64,000 bases of DNA, from NCBI RefSeq assembly GCF_022346885.1, contig NZ_JAKRNK010000004.1, forward strand, positions 186,001 to 250,000, read 5' to 3'. The translations under genes were made by a program, and so were the position numbers. Under the pieces are notes generated by a model that saw nothing but the letters and a program-made list of their open reading frames with translations, was not told the origin of the DNA and did no database searches. Of this stretch, positions 34,890 through 42,924 are shown piece after piece. Every line of letters begins with the position of its first letter. The stretch's first letter is position 1. This DNA is from Paenibacillus sp. ACRRX (GTDB taxonomy: Bacteria > Bacillota > Bacilli > Paenibacillales > Paenibacillaceae).

Positions 34890-36485
34890 TTACATCCGCA
34901 GTATTCCTTCATGCATCTTCCAATTAAGCCAGTCTGAATATTCTTGAGCAGCTTCCGTCCATATTTTATCATGAGTGGCTACGACAACGGCAGCCCCGCG
35001 AGCTCTTGCCTGATCGCACCAGCTCATAACGTCGAGTGCTGCTTGCAAGTCCAAACCCGCTGTCGGCTCATCCAACAAAATGAATGCGGGGGCATGTGCA
35101 GTTGCAATAAACAAGCTAAGCTTGCGCTGTGCAGATAAAGAACAATCATGAGGATGACGAGCAGCATCGTGCAGCATATCAAGCTTCAACAGCTGGTTGC
35201 GGCACCACTCCTCGGCAGATAAAGTTTGATCAAGTATAATACCAGAATTGTACAAAGAATCCCGCACGACCATACATTCTTTCCAGACCTGATCGGTAAT
35301 AAATGACGCATAAGCTTGTTGAGGCGCATATCCAACATAACGGGCTAGTTGTTCCGCCTTCATCATACGTAATTCACAGTTGTTAAACAAAACAGATCCG
35401 CGATAGCCGCGTAACGCGCCGGTCAATACACGGAATAAAGTTGATTTGCCCGCACCGTTTACGCCGTTCAGCAATATGCCCTGCCCTCCACGCACCTCAG
35501 CAGTTACACTGCGCAACGCTTCGGGTCCATGCGAGTAGCGGGCAGATACCGAGTCAAGTACAACGTGAACTGGCATAGTCTGTTCCTCTTTTGTCCGCGA
35601 ACTTGCTGCCTCCTCTTCTGAAATGCTGACAGTAGCCATATGGGCACGGTTTACAGGGGCGACAGATTTATACGGTTGGAGCTTGCCGTCCTCCAGTTCC
35701 CAGCATGCCGCCTGCTGCCAAATTGGATACTGCAAATCCTCCGTATCGATTCGTGGAACCGTCATCCATAATGTACGAGTAGCTGAGCGTTCACCGTTCG
35801 GGTACATCCATTTATATAGCGATGCTGCAAACTGCCCGCGTCCCTCTGCGTCGAGATGGCTCCAGGCGTCATCAATAATAAGCACATCCGGCGCCATCGT
35901 CCACACCGATGCTGCTGCTATTCGCTGCTGTTGGCCTCCAGACAACCGTTCTACCTTTGCCTGCCGGTACAACTCCATACTCACTGCTGTCAATTGGACG
36001 TCAATTCTACGCTCGATCTCTTCGGCATCTACTCCCATATTTTCTGGACCAAATGCGAGCTCATCCTCAACTACACCAATTACAAACTGTTGAGCAGCGT
36101 CACCGCCAATATATCCAATTATAGGAGAAAGCTCTGGTGGGAGACATAAGGAACTTCTCTTAGACGCTTTCCATTCTTCGCCTTCGCCTGTTCCGTGAAT
36201 TGAACTATCTGCTCCCTCCTCACACTCTAACCAGCCAACATGACCAGACAAACTGCCGTCATGCTCATGCATTAAACCTGCAAGCAGCTTGCACAACGTG
36301 GTTTTGCCACTCCCATTACGACCGACAACAAGATGAACAGAACCCGGCTTGATCGTTATACTGCACTCCTGTAGTACCGGCGTACGCTCCCCTACATAGG
36401 TAAAGGTCACGCGTTCTACACGCATGACCTTCTCCGCTCTGTGCAGGGGCTGCTGCAAACTGTACTCCATCTGTCGTCGTTCCAC
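34890..36485 (-). CDS. ECF transporter ATPase with two fused ATP-binding domains
   Basis: A 531-residue energy-coupling ATPase holding two ABC domains, like YkoD. Domain 1 (about 20-285) has Walker A GRNGSGKTT and signature LSGGQQQR, but its Walker B reads LIIDDAW with Asp instead of Glu and the H-loop region lacks His (WMTVPRID). Domain 2 (about 310-531) has Walker A GVNGAGKST, an eroded signature (CSLSAQRKLS), an intact LLDEPTAGLD and H-loop VVATHDK. One composite ATP site is therefore intact and the other degenerate. A GTG start is used, with AGGGG 6 bases upstream. It ends the TetR-EcfT-S operon. Confidence 0.85.
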   Translation of the reverse strand: MERRQMEYSLQQPLHRAEKVMRVERVTFTYVGERTPVLQECSITIKPGSVHLVVGRNGSGKTTLCKLLAGLMHEHDGSLSGHVGWLECEEGADSSIHGTGEGEEWKASKRSSLCLPPELSPIIGYIGGDAAQQFVIGVVEDELAFGPENMGVDAEEIERRIDVQLTAVSMELYRQAKVERLSGGQQQRIAAASVWTMAPDVLIIDDAWSHLDAEGRGQFAASLYKWMYPNGERSATRTLWMTVPRIDTEDLQYPIWQQAACWELEDGKLQPYKSVAPVNRAHMATVSISEEEAASSRTKEEQTMPVHVVLDSVSARYSHGPEALRSVTAEVRGGQGILLNGVNGAGKSTLFRVLTGALRGYRGSVLFNNCELRMMKAEQLARYVGYAPQQAYASFITDQVWKECMVVRDSLYNSGIILDQTLSAEEWCRNQLLKLDMLHDAARHPHDCSLSAQRKLSLFIATAHAPAFILLDEPTAGLDLQAALDVMSWCDQARARGAAVVVATHDKIWTEAAQEYSDWLNWKMHEGILRM

Positions 36486-36543
36486 AGATAGCCCCTCCCT
36501 TGTGTATGCTCTTACATAATATTAATCGTAAAATCGATTGGAC

Positions 36544-37146
36544 TCAAGCTTGTTTAGAGCGAGAATCTCGTCCAATTGCAAACGGACGAACATATCGTGT
36601 TCCTGCTAATTGATCACCCAGCCACTTGGTTAGAGCACCGCAAAGCAGCATTCCACTTAAACACCGCACAGCCAAAGTAATAAGCAAGATTACAGCTGCA
36701 TACTTCGTATACCCAAACATAAATGCCGCAACTACAAACCATAACGGCACCATAATAGTTCCCACTAACAACATCGTAACCCACCCGAACCTTTTGTACC
36801 GATACAAATAGAAAATCGGCTCCACGATAACAGCGTAACATGCCGCTGCAGCTATTGCAGACCAAGCACCGTAGGCTACCCCGATCATAATCTGCAGCAA
36901 TGCACCTATAGCATAGGTAAATAAGGCCGCGCCTGGCTTGCGAATAATATACATAGCAAGCAAACCGTAAACCATATATAATCCGGTCGTAGTTGATGTA
37001 AGTATAGGTCCTCCCCATGCAGTCAGCAGCTTGTTAAGCGGTGAGATCAAACTAGATAGCACGCTGTTAGATGCAGCTAAAAGTGCCATCAGTACCCACT
37101 CGGTAATCGTGATGGACTGTATAAATGATTTACCTACTTGTCTCAT
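36544..37146 (-). CDS. ECF transporter substrate-binding (S) component, YkoE-like
   Basis: A 200-residue membrane protein with about six helices, the size of ECF S components. The stretch ITEWVLMALLAASNSVLSSLISPLNKLLTAWGGP and IGALLQIMIGVAYGAWSAI resemble YkoE, the S component tied to thiamine precursors in Bacillus. It sits between the T component and the fused ATPase, as expected for a complete transporter. AGAGGGG is 10 bases before the ATG at 37146; a TTG at 37167 opens the frame earlier. No TPP riboswitch is visible, so the substrate remains open. Confidence 0.78.
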   Translation of the reverse strand: MRQVGKSFIQSITITEWVLMALLAASNSVLSSLISPLNKLLTAWGGPILTSTTTGLYMVYGLLAMYIIRKPGAALFTYAIGALLQIMIGVAYGAWSAIAAAACYAVIVEPIFYLYRYKRFGWVTMLLVGTIMVPLWFVVAAFMFGYTKYAAVILLITLAVRCLSGMLLCGALTKWLGDQLAGTRYVRPFAIGRDSRSKQA

Positions 37147-37249
37147 GTAAATGTTACCCCTCTTCAAATAAAAATGGTTTACCTTTATATAAAGTACAAG
37201 GGGACCTTGAGAAATGCAAGCGTAAATTATTTAACACACGCCTACGAGG

Positions 37250-38023
37250 CTACAGCCAGTATAGGGAAGTGACTGCGGTACCTATAGAAACCGCAGCCAA
37301 CCCTATTCCCTGAGGCCGAATTCGCAGCTTTCGCCGCAGGGTCCGCTGTCCGCCTTGACCAAAGCGCTTCGCCTCCATTGACGTCGAGACGATGTGAACA
37401 TGGCGAAGCGCAGCCTGGGTCACGGCGAGCAGCAGTTGACGAGCGGAGCGAAGCCGCTCGCCAACCCCGCGTGCGGGCGCCATGCGCCGCAGGCGCTGCG
37501 CATGGCGCATCTGCTCCGCTTCGGCCAGCAGCAGCGGCACGAAGCGAAGCGCAATGGCAGCCGCGTACGCTACGCGATCCGGTACGCGCAGCTGGCCTAC
37601 AAGCGCGACGACCACATCGCGCGGCTCCGTGGTCGTCGCATACACGATCGATGACGCCATTAACGTCATCGATCGCAGCGTTAAGCTGACCGAATCGCGC
37701 AGCGCCTCTTCGGTCAGCAGCTTCCCGGTTAGCGACGACAGAATCGGCGTCTCACCCGGGAGCACGAGCCATTGAAACACAATAAGCGGTATGCCAAAGC
37801 CCAGCAACCAAATGAAGAGCAGCCTCCATTGTCTGCCGCTCCAATCCCCCCCTGTCCATGCAAATAAGAGGACAGAAGCAAACCAGGCAGCTTGTCCCGC
37901 CAAAGACATTGTCATCATGACGGCTAGGCCTGTGCTGAGCAGCCATATTCCTTTTGTAATCGGGTCCAGTCTATGCAGCCATGCTCGGAGGCGGACTGTT
38001 CCGCTCTTGCCGATGTTAACCAT
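37250..38023 (-). CDS. ECF transporter transmembrane (T) component EcfT
   Basis: A 257-residue scaffold subunit that links the S component to the ATPase. It has about five N-terminal hydrophobic helices and then the two cytoplasmic coupling helices typical of EcfT, seen as EAEQMRHAQRLRRMAPARG and STSMEAKRFG. The ATG lies one base after the TetR gene stop and lacks a strong ribosome site, so it probably depends on translational coupling. The segment 37441-37675 is more GC-rich than its surroundings and carries several perfect inverted repeats. Confidence 0.85.
   Translation of the reverse strand: MVNIGKSGTVRLRAWLHRLDPITKGIWLLSTGLAVMMTMSLAGQAAWFASVLLFAWTGGDWSGRQWRLLFIWLLGFGIPLIVFQWLVLPGETPILSSLTGKLLTEEALRDSVSLTLRSMTLMASSIVYATTTEPRDVVVALVGQLRVPDRVAYAAAIALRFVPLLLAEAEQMRHAQRLRRMAPARGVGERLRSARQLLLAVTQAALRHVHIVSTSMEAKRFGQGGQRTLRRKLRIRPQGIGLAAVSIGTAVTSLYWL
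37441..37675. repeat. Cluster of perfect inverted repeats inside ecfT
   Basis: Four hairpin-forming repeats: GAGCGG/CCGCTC (37441-37446, 37454-37459), GCGCCATGCGC with its complement (37477-37487, 37498-37508), GCGACGACCAC/GTGGTCGTCGC (37605-37615, 37629-37639) and CGATCGATGACG/CGTCATCGATCG (37645-37656, 37664-37675). All are in coding sequence, as in bioA. Confidence 0.75.
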
Positions 38024-38024
38024 A

Positions 38025-38948
38025 CTACAACTTTAACCCCCTACCGCTCTCCACCGCTTCCGTCAGCAATACGATTCCCTTGAATACATCCGCGACAGCC
38101 TCGTGAATCAGTGAATTTGGCATCGACTGGAGGAACATCGCCATAGCCCGTGCTTTCACGCTATCTCCATTACCCTTTAATACTTCAGATTCCAGCACCG
38201 TATAAGCCTGCTCCGCTTCTTCTTTATGCTTCACATCACAATCCCAGGCTGCAATTGTATCTTTGAGCTTCCATACCGTATTTAGTAGTTCTTGCTGTTG
38301 CGGAGATATCCCAATCCGACCTGCACGAATGAAGTCATTCATCATATCATCGGTGAGCAGCGGTTCCGTCTTACGTTTCATAAAATGCTCAGCAGATGCA
38401 TCCAAAACACTCATAATAAATCCACTTACTCTCTGATAATCGATATGTTTTTTATCAAAAGCTGTATAATTCATAAACTCAAAAGTCATCCCACTTAATA
38501 CAGCTGCCAAGTCCAACCAGTAAGGTTCCGCTTGAGAGCCGTACACTTCACTAACAATATGCCGGTAAGTAAAGAAGCGCTTCGCTCGGAAATCAAATAT
38601 CATCTCTTTAAGTTCGCGCTTCTGCTGTAAATGTGCTTCTTTTCTTTGCAAAAAAATAAACATTTTAAATCGAACAAACTGTTCCAATGATTGGGTAATT
38701 AATCGTTCCATCTTGTCTCGCGGGGGCACCTGTTCAGCTAAAGTGTCACGAAGTTTCTCGTACATATGCTGGTGATAATATTCAAATATTGTAGTCATCA
38801 GCTCTTCCTTTGAACGGAAAAACGTGTAAATAGACCCTTTCGCGATACCAATTCGATCCGCAATTTCTTGAATCGACGTATCATGGTATCCCTTTTCGGC
38901 AAATAACGCCAAGGCGGCTTCCATAATCTGACGCTTCTTCGGTTCCAA
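38025..38948 (-). CDS. TetR-family regulator with long C-terminal extension
   Basis: A 307-residue regulator. The N-terminal DNA-binding domain is typical (RQIMEAALALFAEKGYHDTSIQEIADRIGIAKGSIYTFFRSKEEL). At 307 residues it is about 100 longer than most TetR proteins; the extra part after about residue 200 is helical (VWKLKDTIAAWDCDVKHKEEAEQAY). A TTG at 38948 is the start, with GAGGAGG 10 bases before. It leads the ECF operon and is divergent from an MFS exporter; three copies of a palindrome in the shared spacer are its probable operators. The ligand is unknown. Confidence 0.85.
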   Translation of the reverse strand: MEPKKRQIMEAALALFAEKGYHDTSIQEIADRIGIAKGSIYTFFRSKEELMTTIFEYYHQHMYEKLRDTLAEQVPPRDKMERLITQSLEQFVRFKMFIFLQRKEAHLQQKRELKEMIFDFRAKRFFTYRHIVSEVYGSQAEPYWLDLAAVLSGMTFEFMNYTAFDKKHIDYQRVSGFIMSVLDASAEHFMKRKTEPLLTDDMMNDFIRAGRIGISPQQQELLNTVWKLKDTIAAWDCDVKHKEEAEQAYTVLESEVLKGNGDSVKARAMAMFLQSMPNSLIHEAVADVFKGIVLLTEAVESGRGLKL

Positions 38949-38977
38949 TGTGACTCGGCCTCCTCACCGATGTCATT

Positions 38978-38991
38978 TGACCATAAAGTCA
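38978..38991. promoter_or_regulatory. Candidate TetR operator 1
   Basis: TGACCATAAAGTCA, 30 bases upstream of the TetR start codon. It is flanked by ACCGATGT (38967-38974) and ACATCGGT (38993-39000), a further perfect inverted repeat almost centred on it. Confidence 0.6.
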
Positions 38992-39065
38992 TACATCGGT
39001 TATGTTCTACCCCTAATGGTAACACAAAGCTCTTTGTGAAAGAAATATTTTAGAACGAAAACATT

Positions 39066-39079
39066 TGACTTTTAGGTCA
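39066..39079. promoter_or_regulatory. Candidate TetR operator 2
   Basis: TGACTTTTAGGTCA, the second copy of TGAC(C/T)NNNN(A/G)GTCA in the spacer, about midway between the two genes. Confidence 0.6.
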
Positions 39080-39111
39080 TCACAGTATATATTACAAGTC
39101 ATGATTATTTT

Positions 39112-39125
39112 TGACCACTTGGTCA
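39112..39125. promoter_or_regulatory. Candidate TetR operator 3
   Basis: TGACCACTTGGTCA, the third and most symmetrical copy, 92 bases before the MFS start codon. All three copies are preceded by TT. Confidence 0.6.
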
Positions 39126-39216
39126 CGCCAGTGTCCAAAGCGTCAGTAATGTGCGGTCGCGTGAGAAAGAATACAGCACTAGGCACAGATTTAGAAAGGA
39201 TTAAGGTGATATTCAC

Positions 39217-40794
39217 ATGAGTAATGACCACGTAAAGTCAAGGCGCAACATGGTGTTGGCCGGGCTGATCTTAGGGATGTTCTTTAGCGCCTTGGAACAG
39301 ACAATCGTGGGTACGGCTATGCCAACGATTATTAAGGAGCTTAACGGATTCTCCTTCTTTGCTTGGGTAACCACGGCATACATGATCTGTTCCACGACCG
39401 TTATCCCAATTGCAGGAAAACTGGCCGATATGTTCGGCAGAAGATTTATTTATTTGATCGGCTGGCTCATCTTTGTTGTCGGCTCCGCTCTTTGTGCGAC
39501 TGCGACCAATATGGAGCAGCTTGTCATCTATCGAGCCATTCAAGGCTTGGGCGGCGGTATGCTGATGCCCATGTCGCAGACGATTATCGGTGATATATTT
39601 GACGCTGAACAGCGGGCCAAGTGGCAGGGCGTATTTGGAGCCATATTCGGCTTAAGCTCTGTTATTGGGCCGTTCATCGGCGGGTTTATTGTAGACCATA
39701 TTAGCTGGCATTGGATCTTCCTGATTAATGTACCTTTTGGTTTGTTGTCTACAGCGCTTATTTTTATTGGCATGAAGGCGATTGAACAGCCTAAAATTTC
39801 AGTGTCGGGCAAGCGACCACCAATTGACTGGTCCGGCATTATGACACTAATCCCGTGCTTGGTGCTTATGCTGCTGGCCTTGTCCATTGATCATGAGACC
39901 TACCCTTGGGATTCCTTCACGACTTTATCATTGTTCGCAGCATCATTTGTATTTCTAGTCTTGTTTATCTTTGTAGAGAGACGCGCAGAGGAACCGATTA
40001 TCGACATGAGTTTGTTTAAGAGCCGTGTATTTAATGTATCTTCTGCACTTGGTTTCCTTGTAGGCTTGGGTATGTTCGGAGCAATTATGTTTGTGCCTAT
40101 GTTTATGCAAGGTATCCTGGGTGTCTCCTCCACTCAAGCAGGTTCGACGATGACACCTATGATGATTTCCCTTATTGCAGCTAGTATACTTGGGGGAAGA
40201 ATGCTCTTAAAAGTACCTTACCGCAGTGTACTGGCTGCAGGTATGGCTATTGCCGGTATTGGTTTTTATTTGATGAGCACAATGGGGGTTGGCACTTCAC
40301 AGTTCACCGCTTATATGTTTATGATTGTGCTCGGATTCGGAATCGGTCTGGTGATGCCTACGATTACCATTGTCGTCCAAAATGAGTTTCCGCGCGAGCA
40401 GCTTGGTACGGTTACTTCGTCGACTACATTTTTCCGTTCTATCGGGGGAACAATTGGTGCCACTGTATTTAACGTCATAATGAACGAAGTGGTCAAATCC
40501 AATATGGCCTCTGCCACAGCACAAGCAGACCCTATGGTCAAAGGGATGTTTGAACAGATTGGAACGGATTCCAACAAGCTGTATCAGATTTTGGTTAATC
40601 CTGAGGTGCAGCAGAAAATTCCAGCAGAAGCGAAAGACACAATTATTAATCTCGTTAAAGACAATTGGTCAGCTTCTTTCTCTACCGTATTTTTGAGCGG
40701 CCTGATTTTTATTGTGCTGGGTATACTCGTATCGCTGTTTATTGGTAAGGGAAGACTACAGCCAGGCAGCAAAGAGAAACAAGGCGTAGCTTAA
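39217..40794 (+). CDS. MFS drug exporter, DHA2 (14-TM) family
   Basis: A 525-residue exporter with about 14 membrane helices. Motif A is [11 protein letters not shown], motif [14 protein letters not shown] and motif C is around [19 protein letters not shown] large extracellular loop before the last helix (about 425-475, [17 protein letters not shown] onward) is typical of the family. AAGGTGA is about 9 bases before the ATG. It is divergent from the TetR gene and has its own terminator; induction by a toxic compound through TetR is the likely control. Substrate unknown. Confidence 0.9.
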   Translation: MSNDHVKSRRNMVLAGLILGMFFSALEQTIVGTAMPTIIKELNGFSFFAWVTTAYMICSTTVIPIAGKLADMFGRRFIYLIGWLIFVVGSALCATATNMEQLVIYRAIQGLGGGMLMPMSQTIIGDIFDAEQRAKWQGVFGAIFGLSSVIGPFIGGFIVDHISWHWIFLINVPFGLLSTALIFIGMKAIEQPKISVSGKRPPIDWSGIMTLIPCLVLMLLALSIDHETYPWDSFTTLSLFAASFVFLVLFIFVERRAEEPIIDMSLFKSRVFNVSSALGFLVGLGMFGAIMFVPMFMQGILGVSSTQAGSTMTPMMISLIAASILGGRMLLKVPYRSVLAAGMAIAGIGFYLMSTMGVGTSQFTAYMFMIVLGFGIGLVMPTITIVVQNEFPREQLGTVTSSTTFFRSIGGTIGATVFNVIMNEVVKSNMASATAQADPMVKGMFEQIGTDSNKLYQILVNPEVQQKIPAEAKDTIINLVKDNWSASFSTVFLSGLIFIVLGILVSLFIGKGRLQPGSKEKQGVA

Positions 40795-40845
40795 TTAAGT
40801 TAATTATTAATTAATAATTGGAGTCTGTAACTATACTGAATGCAA

Positions 40846-40884
40846 AACTTCCATGTCACTTTCCAGTGATGTGGAAGTTTTTTT
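40846..40884 (+). terminator. Terminator of the MFS exporter gene
   Basis: AACTTCCA-GTCACT and AGTGAT-TGGAAGTT arms (40846-40860, 40865-40879) form a long stem followed by a run of T. Confidence 0.88.
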
Positions 40885-40920
40885 ATCCTTTTTTATTATA
40901 AAATATTACAATTTTTGTCT

Positions 40921-40950
40921 TTGTTAATCGAACTAAAAATATTATTATAG
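40921..40950 (+). promoter_or_regulatory. Motif upstream of the sigma-like gene pair, copy 1
   Basis: TTGTTAATCGAAC (40921-40933), then TTATAG (40945-40950), 16 bases after TTGTTAAT. The same two blocks recur upstream of the DUF3238-like gene, so it may be a promoter read by the sigma-like pair itself. Confidence 0.4.
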
Positions 40951-41037
40951 GAACATAAGTTCTTATTTTGGTTGTTAAATACTATTTCTGCTCTCCATAA
41001 TTTATGAAGTCATTAATTATATAAGGGGCGTATCATA

Positions 41038-41382
41038 ATGAACCAAAGCTTAAGTGTTATTGATTCTTATAAAGAGGAACTTCATAGAATCGCATGGCGT
41101 TTGCAATATCGAGCGAGAAGAAATTGTAATCGCGAGCTTCCACTAACTCATAATAGTCCACAGCCTGAGAACTCGACTGAGTGGGTCGAAACAATCTTAT
41201 TGCATCAATTGATTTCCTCTATACCTTCAGCTACTGGGAAAAAAATTATAAATGAAATATACCTACAAGATAAGACTGAGGGACAAGTTGCTCAAAATTT
41301 AAATATAAGTCAACAGGCGGTGAATAAATGGAAGAAAAAAAGTCTCCTTTTTCTATATCAGAAGATGAGTTCTCAAGACTGA
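41038..41382 (+). CDS. Sigma factor-like protein with region 4 helix-turn-helix
   Basis: A 114-residue protein. Residues about 60-112 (LISSIPSATGKKIINEIYLQDKTEGQVAQNLNISQQAVNKWKKKS, read in parts) form a sigma region 4 helix-turn-helix that would bind a -35 element. The N-terminal half has no convincing region 2. AAGGGG is about 9 bases before the ATG. The next gene overlaps its 3' end by 55 bases and encodes a short region 2-like protein, a layout like the two-subunit sigma SigO-RsoA of B. subtilis. Local AT content is high, suggesting transfer. Function as a sigma subunit is inference. Confidence 0.65.
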   Translation: MNQSLSVIDSYKEELHRIAWRLQYRARRNCNRELPLTHNSPQPENSTEWVETILLHQLISSIPSATGKKIINEIYLQDKTEGQVAQNLNISQQAVNKWKKKSLLFLYQKMSSQD

Positions 41383-41549
41383 TTCATTTAGCCCAACAGA
41401 ACAACAATGACGCCATCGTAAAGCTAATAAATTTCTTTAAAGAAGACATCATTCATTTGAGCAGGTTTATTAAAATGCCACAAGAAGATGCCGTTCAAAG
41501 TATGATTGTGGAATTAATTGAACTGTTTAAAAAAAGAAAAGCTCGTTAA
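41328..41549 (+). CDS. Short sigma region 2-like protein, partner of the preceding gene
   Basis: A 73-residue protein starting inside the previous gene, with GGTGA 4 bases before its ATG, so translation should be coupled. FSRLIHLAQQNNNDAIVKLINFF resembles the N-terminal helical segment (HTH_16 / region 2.1-like) found in small sigma-like proteins of mobile elements and in RsoA-type subunits. The length and pairing fit a core-binding half of a split sigma factor. Alone the similarity is weak; the pairing makes it more credible. Confidence 0.55.
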   Translation: MEEKKSPFSISEDEFSRLIHLAQQNNNDAIVKLINFFKEDIIHLSRFIKMPQEDAVQSMIVELIELFKKRKAR

Positions 41550-41698
41550 CACGTATGCTATTCGAACCGAGTCTTCACCAGAAATTACCCTCAACAATGT
41601 ACTTGCATACTATGATGCGGATCCCCTGTCATTACTAGTAGTTCTAATATTATCACTATAAATACCTATAATATTTTGTTCCCTTTTTTAAATCAAGG

Positions 41699-41729
41699 TT
41701 GTTAATTGACCCTCTGAAACACCTTATAC
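41699..41729 (+). promoter_or_regulatory. Motif upstream of the DUF3238-like gene, copy 2
   Basis: TTGTTAATTGACC (41699-41711), then TTATAC (41724-41729), 17 bases after TTGTTAAT. It shares both blocks with 40921-40950. A TATAAT at 41667-41672 lacks a matching -35. Confidence 0.4.
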
Positions 41730-41745
41730 ATGAGAGCATAAAAAA

Positions 41746-41774
41746 GAATTAATACAGGGGGATTGTATTAATTC
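41746..41774 (+). promoter_or_regulatory. Perfect 11-bp hairpin in the leader of the DUF3238-like gene
   Basis: GAATTAATACA (41746-41756) and TGTATTAATTC (41764-41774) flank the loop GGGGGAT. It begins about 17 bases after the putative -10-like block and ends 42 bases before the ATG, so it would lie at the 5' end of the mRNA: a stability hairpin or a protein site. Confidence 0.6.
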
Positions 41775-41816
41775 CGAAATTCCCTATGCTGCATCAAATA
41801 AAAAGGAGTGGTTTAG

Positions 41817-42401
41817 ATGGCTAATATTGTAGTATTGAGGGTAGCTGCTTTTATTCCTCAAGATTGGATTCTTTTTTGGTCAACCTCTGCTGTTGATGTG
41901 TACTATAATGGAAATAACAGGGAATTTACTTACTATACTGAGAATCAGCCAAGTCTTTCAAAAATGGTCCAGCATATTGTGGTTGATTTTAAAAACAAAG
42001 TGATTACACCCTATAAGAGTGTAGGGCCTACAACGGAGAAGACAGTTAGCAAGAAAGGTGAGGCAACTCGTTATGCACATAAACAAGCAGGAGATGAAGG
42101 ACTAACTTTTTCACAGAAAAGTATAAGCAGCAGCTCTGCATCTTTTTCCATTCGTGCTTCGACTGGGAATCCATTGTTTACGGATGCTCCAAATATTGAT
42201 TGGAAATACGACGTTACTGTAAAAAGCGACGGTACTGTCACTGTAGTTGGTGAGCATGATGGCTATCCTGCACATGAAATTTACAAACGTGTTGATAACG
42301 GTACCCCTGTTAAGATTTATACACACGACCCTAGAAAAACGGGCGATACTCCACTTTCTTTAGGCGGAGATATGGAGTACAAGGTAGATAAAACGGTATA
42401 A
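41817..42401 (+). CDS. DUF3238-like protein
   Basis: A 194-residue protein without signal peptide or membrane helix; the sequence is beta-rich and hydrophilic. The blocks IVVLRVAAFIPQDWI, VDVYYNGNNREFTY and KVTVVGEHDGYPAHEIYK (approximately) match my memory of the DUF3238 family of Bacillus, whose function is unknown. AAAGGAG lies about 9 bases before the ATG. It follows the split sigma-like pair by 267 bases, with a related upstream motif, so it is a candidate target gene. Base composition is low in GC compared with the neighbourhood. Confidence 0.65.
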   Translation: MANIVVLRVAAFIPQDWILFWSTSAVDVYYNGNNREFTYYTENQPSLSKMVQHIVVDFKNKVITPYKSVGPTTEKTVSKKGEATRYAHKQAGDEGLTFSQKSISSSSASFSIRASTGNPLFTDAPNIDWKYDVTVKSDGTVTVVGEHDGYPAHEIYKRVDNGTPVKIYTHDPRKTGDTPLSLGGDMEYKVDKTV

Positions 42402-42405
42402 TCAG

Positions 42406-42443
42406 AATACAGGTCAAGCCTCTCCACAAGCTTGACCTGTATT
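42406..42443. terminator. Bidirectional terminator, 14-bp perfect stem
   Basis: AATACAGGTCAAGC (42406-42419) and GCTTGACCTGTATT (42430-42443) flank a 10-base loop between two convergent genes, overlapping the last bases of the minus-strand gene. Confidence 0.75.
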
Positions 42444-42924
42444 AAATTACATTTTGATTAAGTACACCTAGCGTTACCACGATAACAAGTATAGAAATAG
42501 CCGTATAAATCTTTACACCCTGTTTTTTCTGTGCAACATGGCAGCCATAAGAGAACACTAAAGCTGTCCCAGTGAAAAATACATAAAAAGGAAGTGCTTC
42601 AGAAGATACAAAGTAGCTAATATCTACAAAAAAACGAAATCCCATCATTACGGCAGCTATATAAGTTGGGATAATTCCCACTAGTATAAATATAACGGTG
42701 CGTATAAAAAATGATGACACGCTTTTTATCTTAAGAACCAGATCGATACCTAAATAACAAGCTATTACGATAAAAATGTAAGATGGGGCCGTCCAAGTTA
42801 TGAGTTTCCCTATTTCGTGAACAATATTTTGTTGGTATATAAATAAAAAAAGGCAAACATAAAATAGAATCCCTGTAAAATAGCTCGATACAGCAACAAA
42901 TCCAAAAAATAAAGTCCTTCGCAT
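42442..42924 (-). CDS. Four-helix membrane protein of unknown function
   Basis: A 160-residue protein with about five hydrophobic segments and few charged residues, starting MRRTLFFGFVAVSSYFTG. AAGGTG is 10 bases before the ATG at 42924; the frame extends to 42996 without support. It is convergent with the DUF3238-like gene and lies in the same AT-rich island. An immunity or accessory role could be imagined from the position but nothing in the sequence shows it. Confidence 0.6.
   Translation of the reverse strand: MRRTLFFGFVAVSSYFTGILFYVCLFLFIYQQNIVHEIGKLITWTAPSYIFIVIACYLGIDLVLKIKSVSSFFIRTVIFILVGIIPTYIAAVMMGFRFFVDISYFVSSEALPFYVFFTGTALVFSYGCHVAQKKQGVKIYTAISILVIVVTLGVLNQNVI

Noticed and set aside
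37378-37775. Three plus-strand frames antisense to ecfT
   Set aside because: High GC leaves all frames open; the minus-strand EcfT is well supported by family motifs and operon position.
38949-39216. TPP riboswitch expected for a YkoE-type transporter
   Set aside because: No recognisable thi-box sequence on either strand in this spacer or before the S-component gene.
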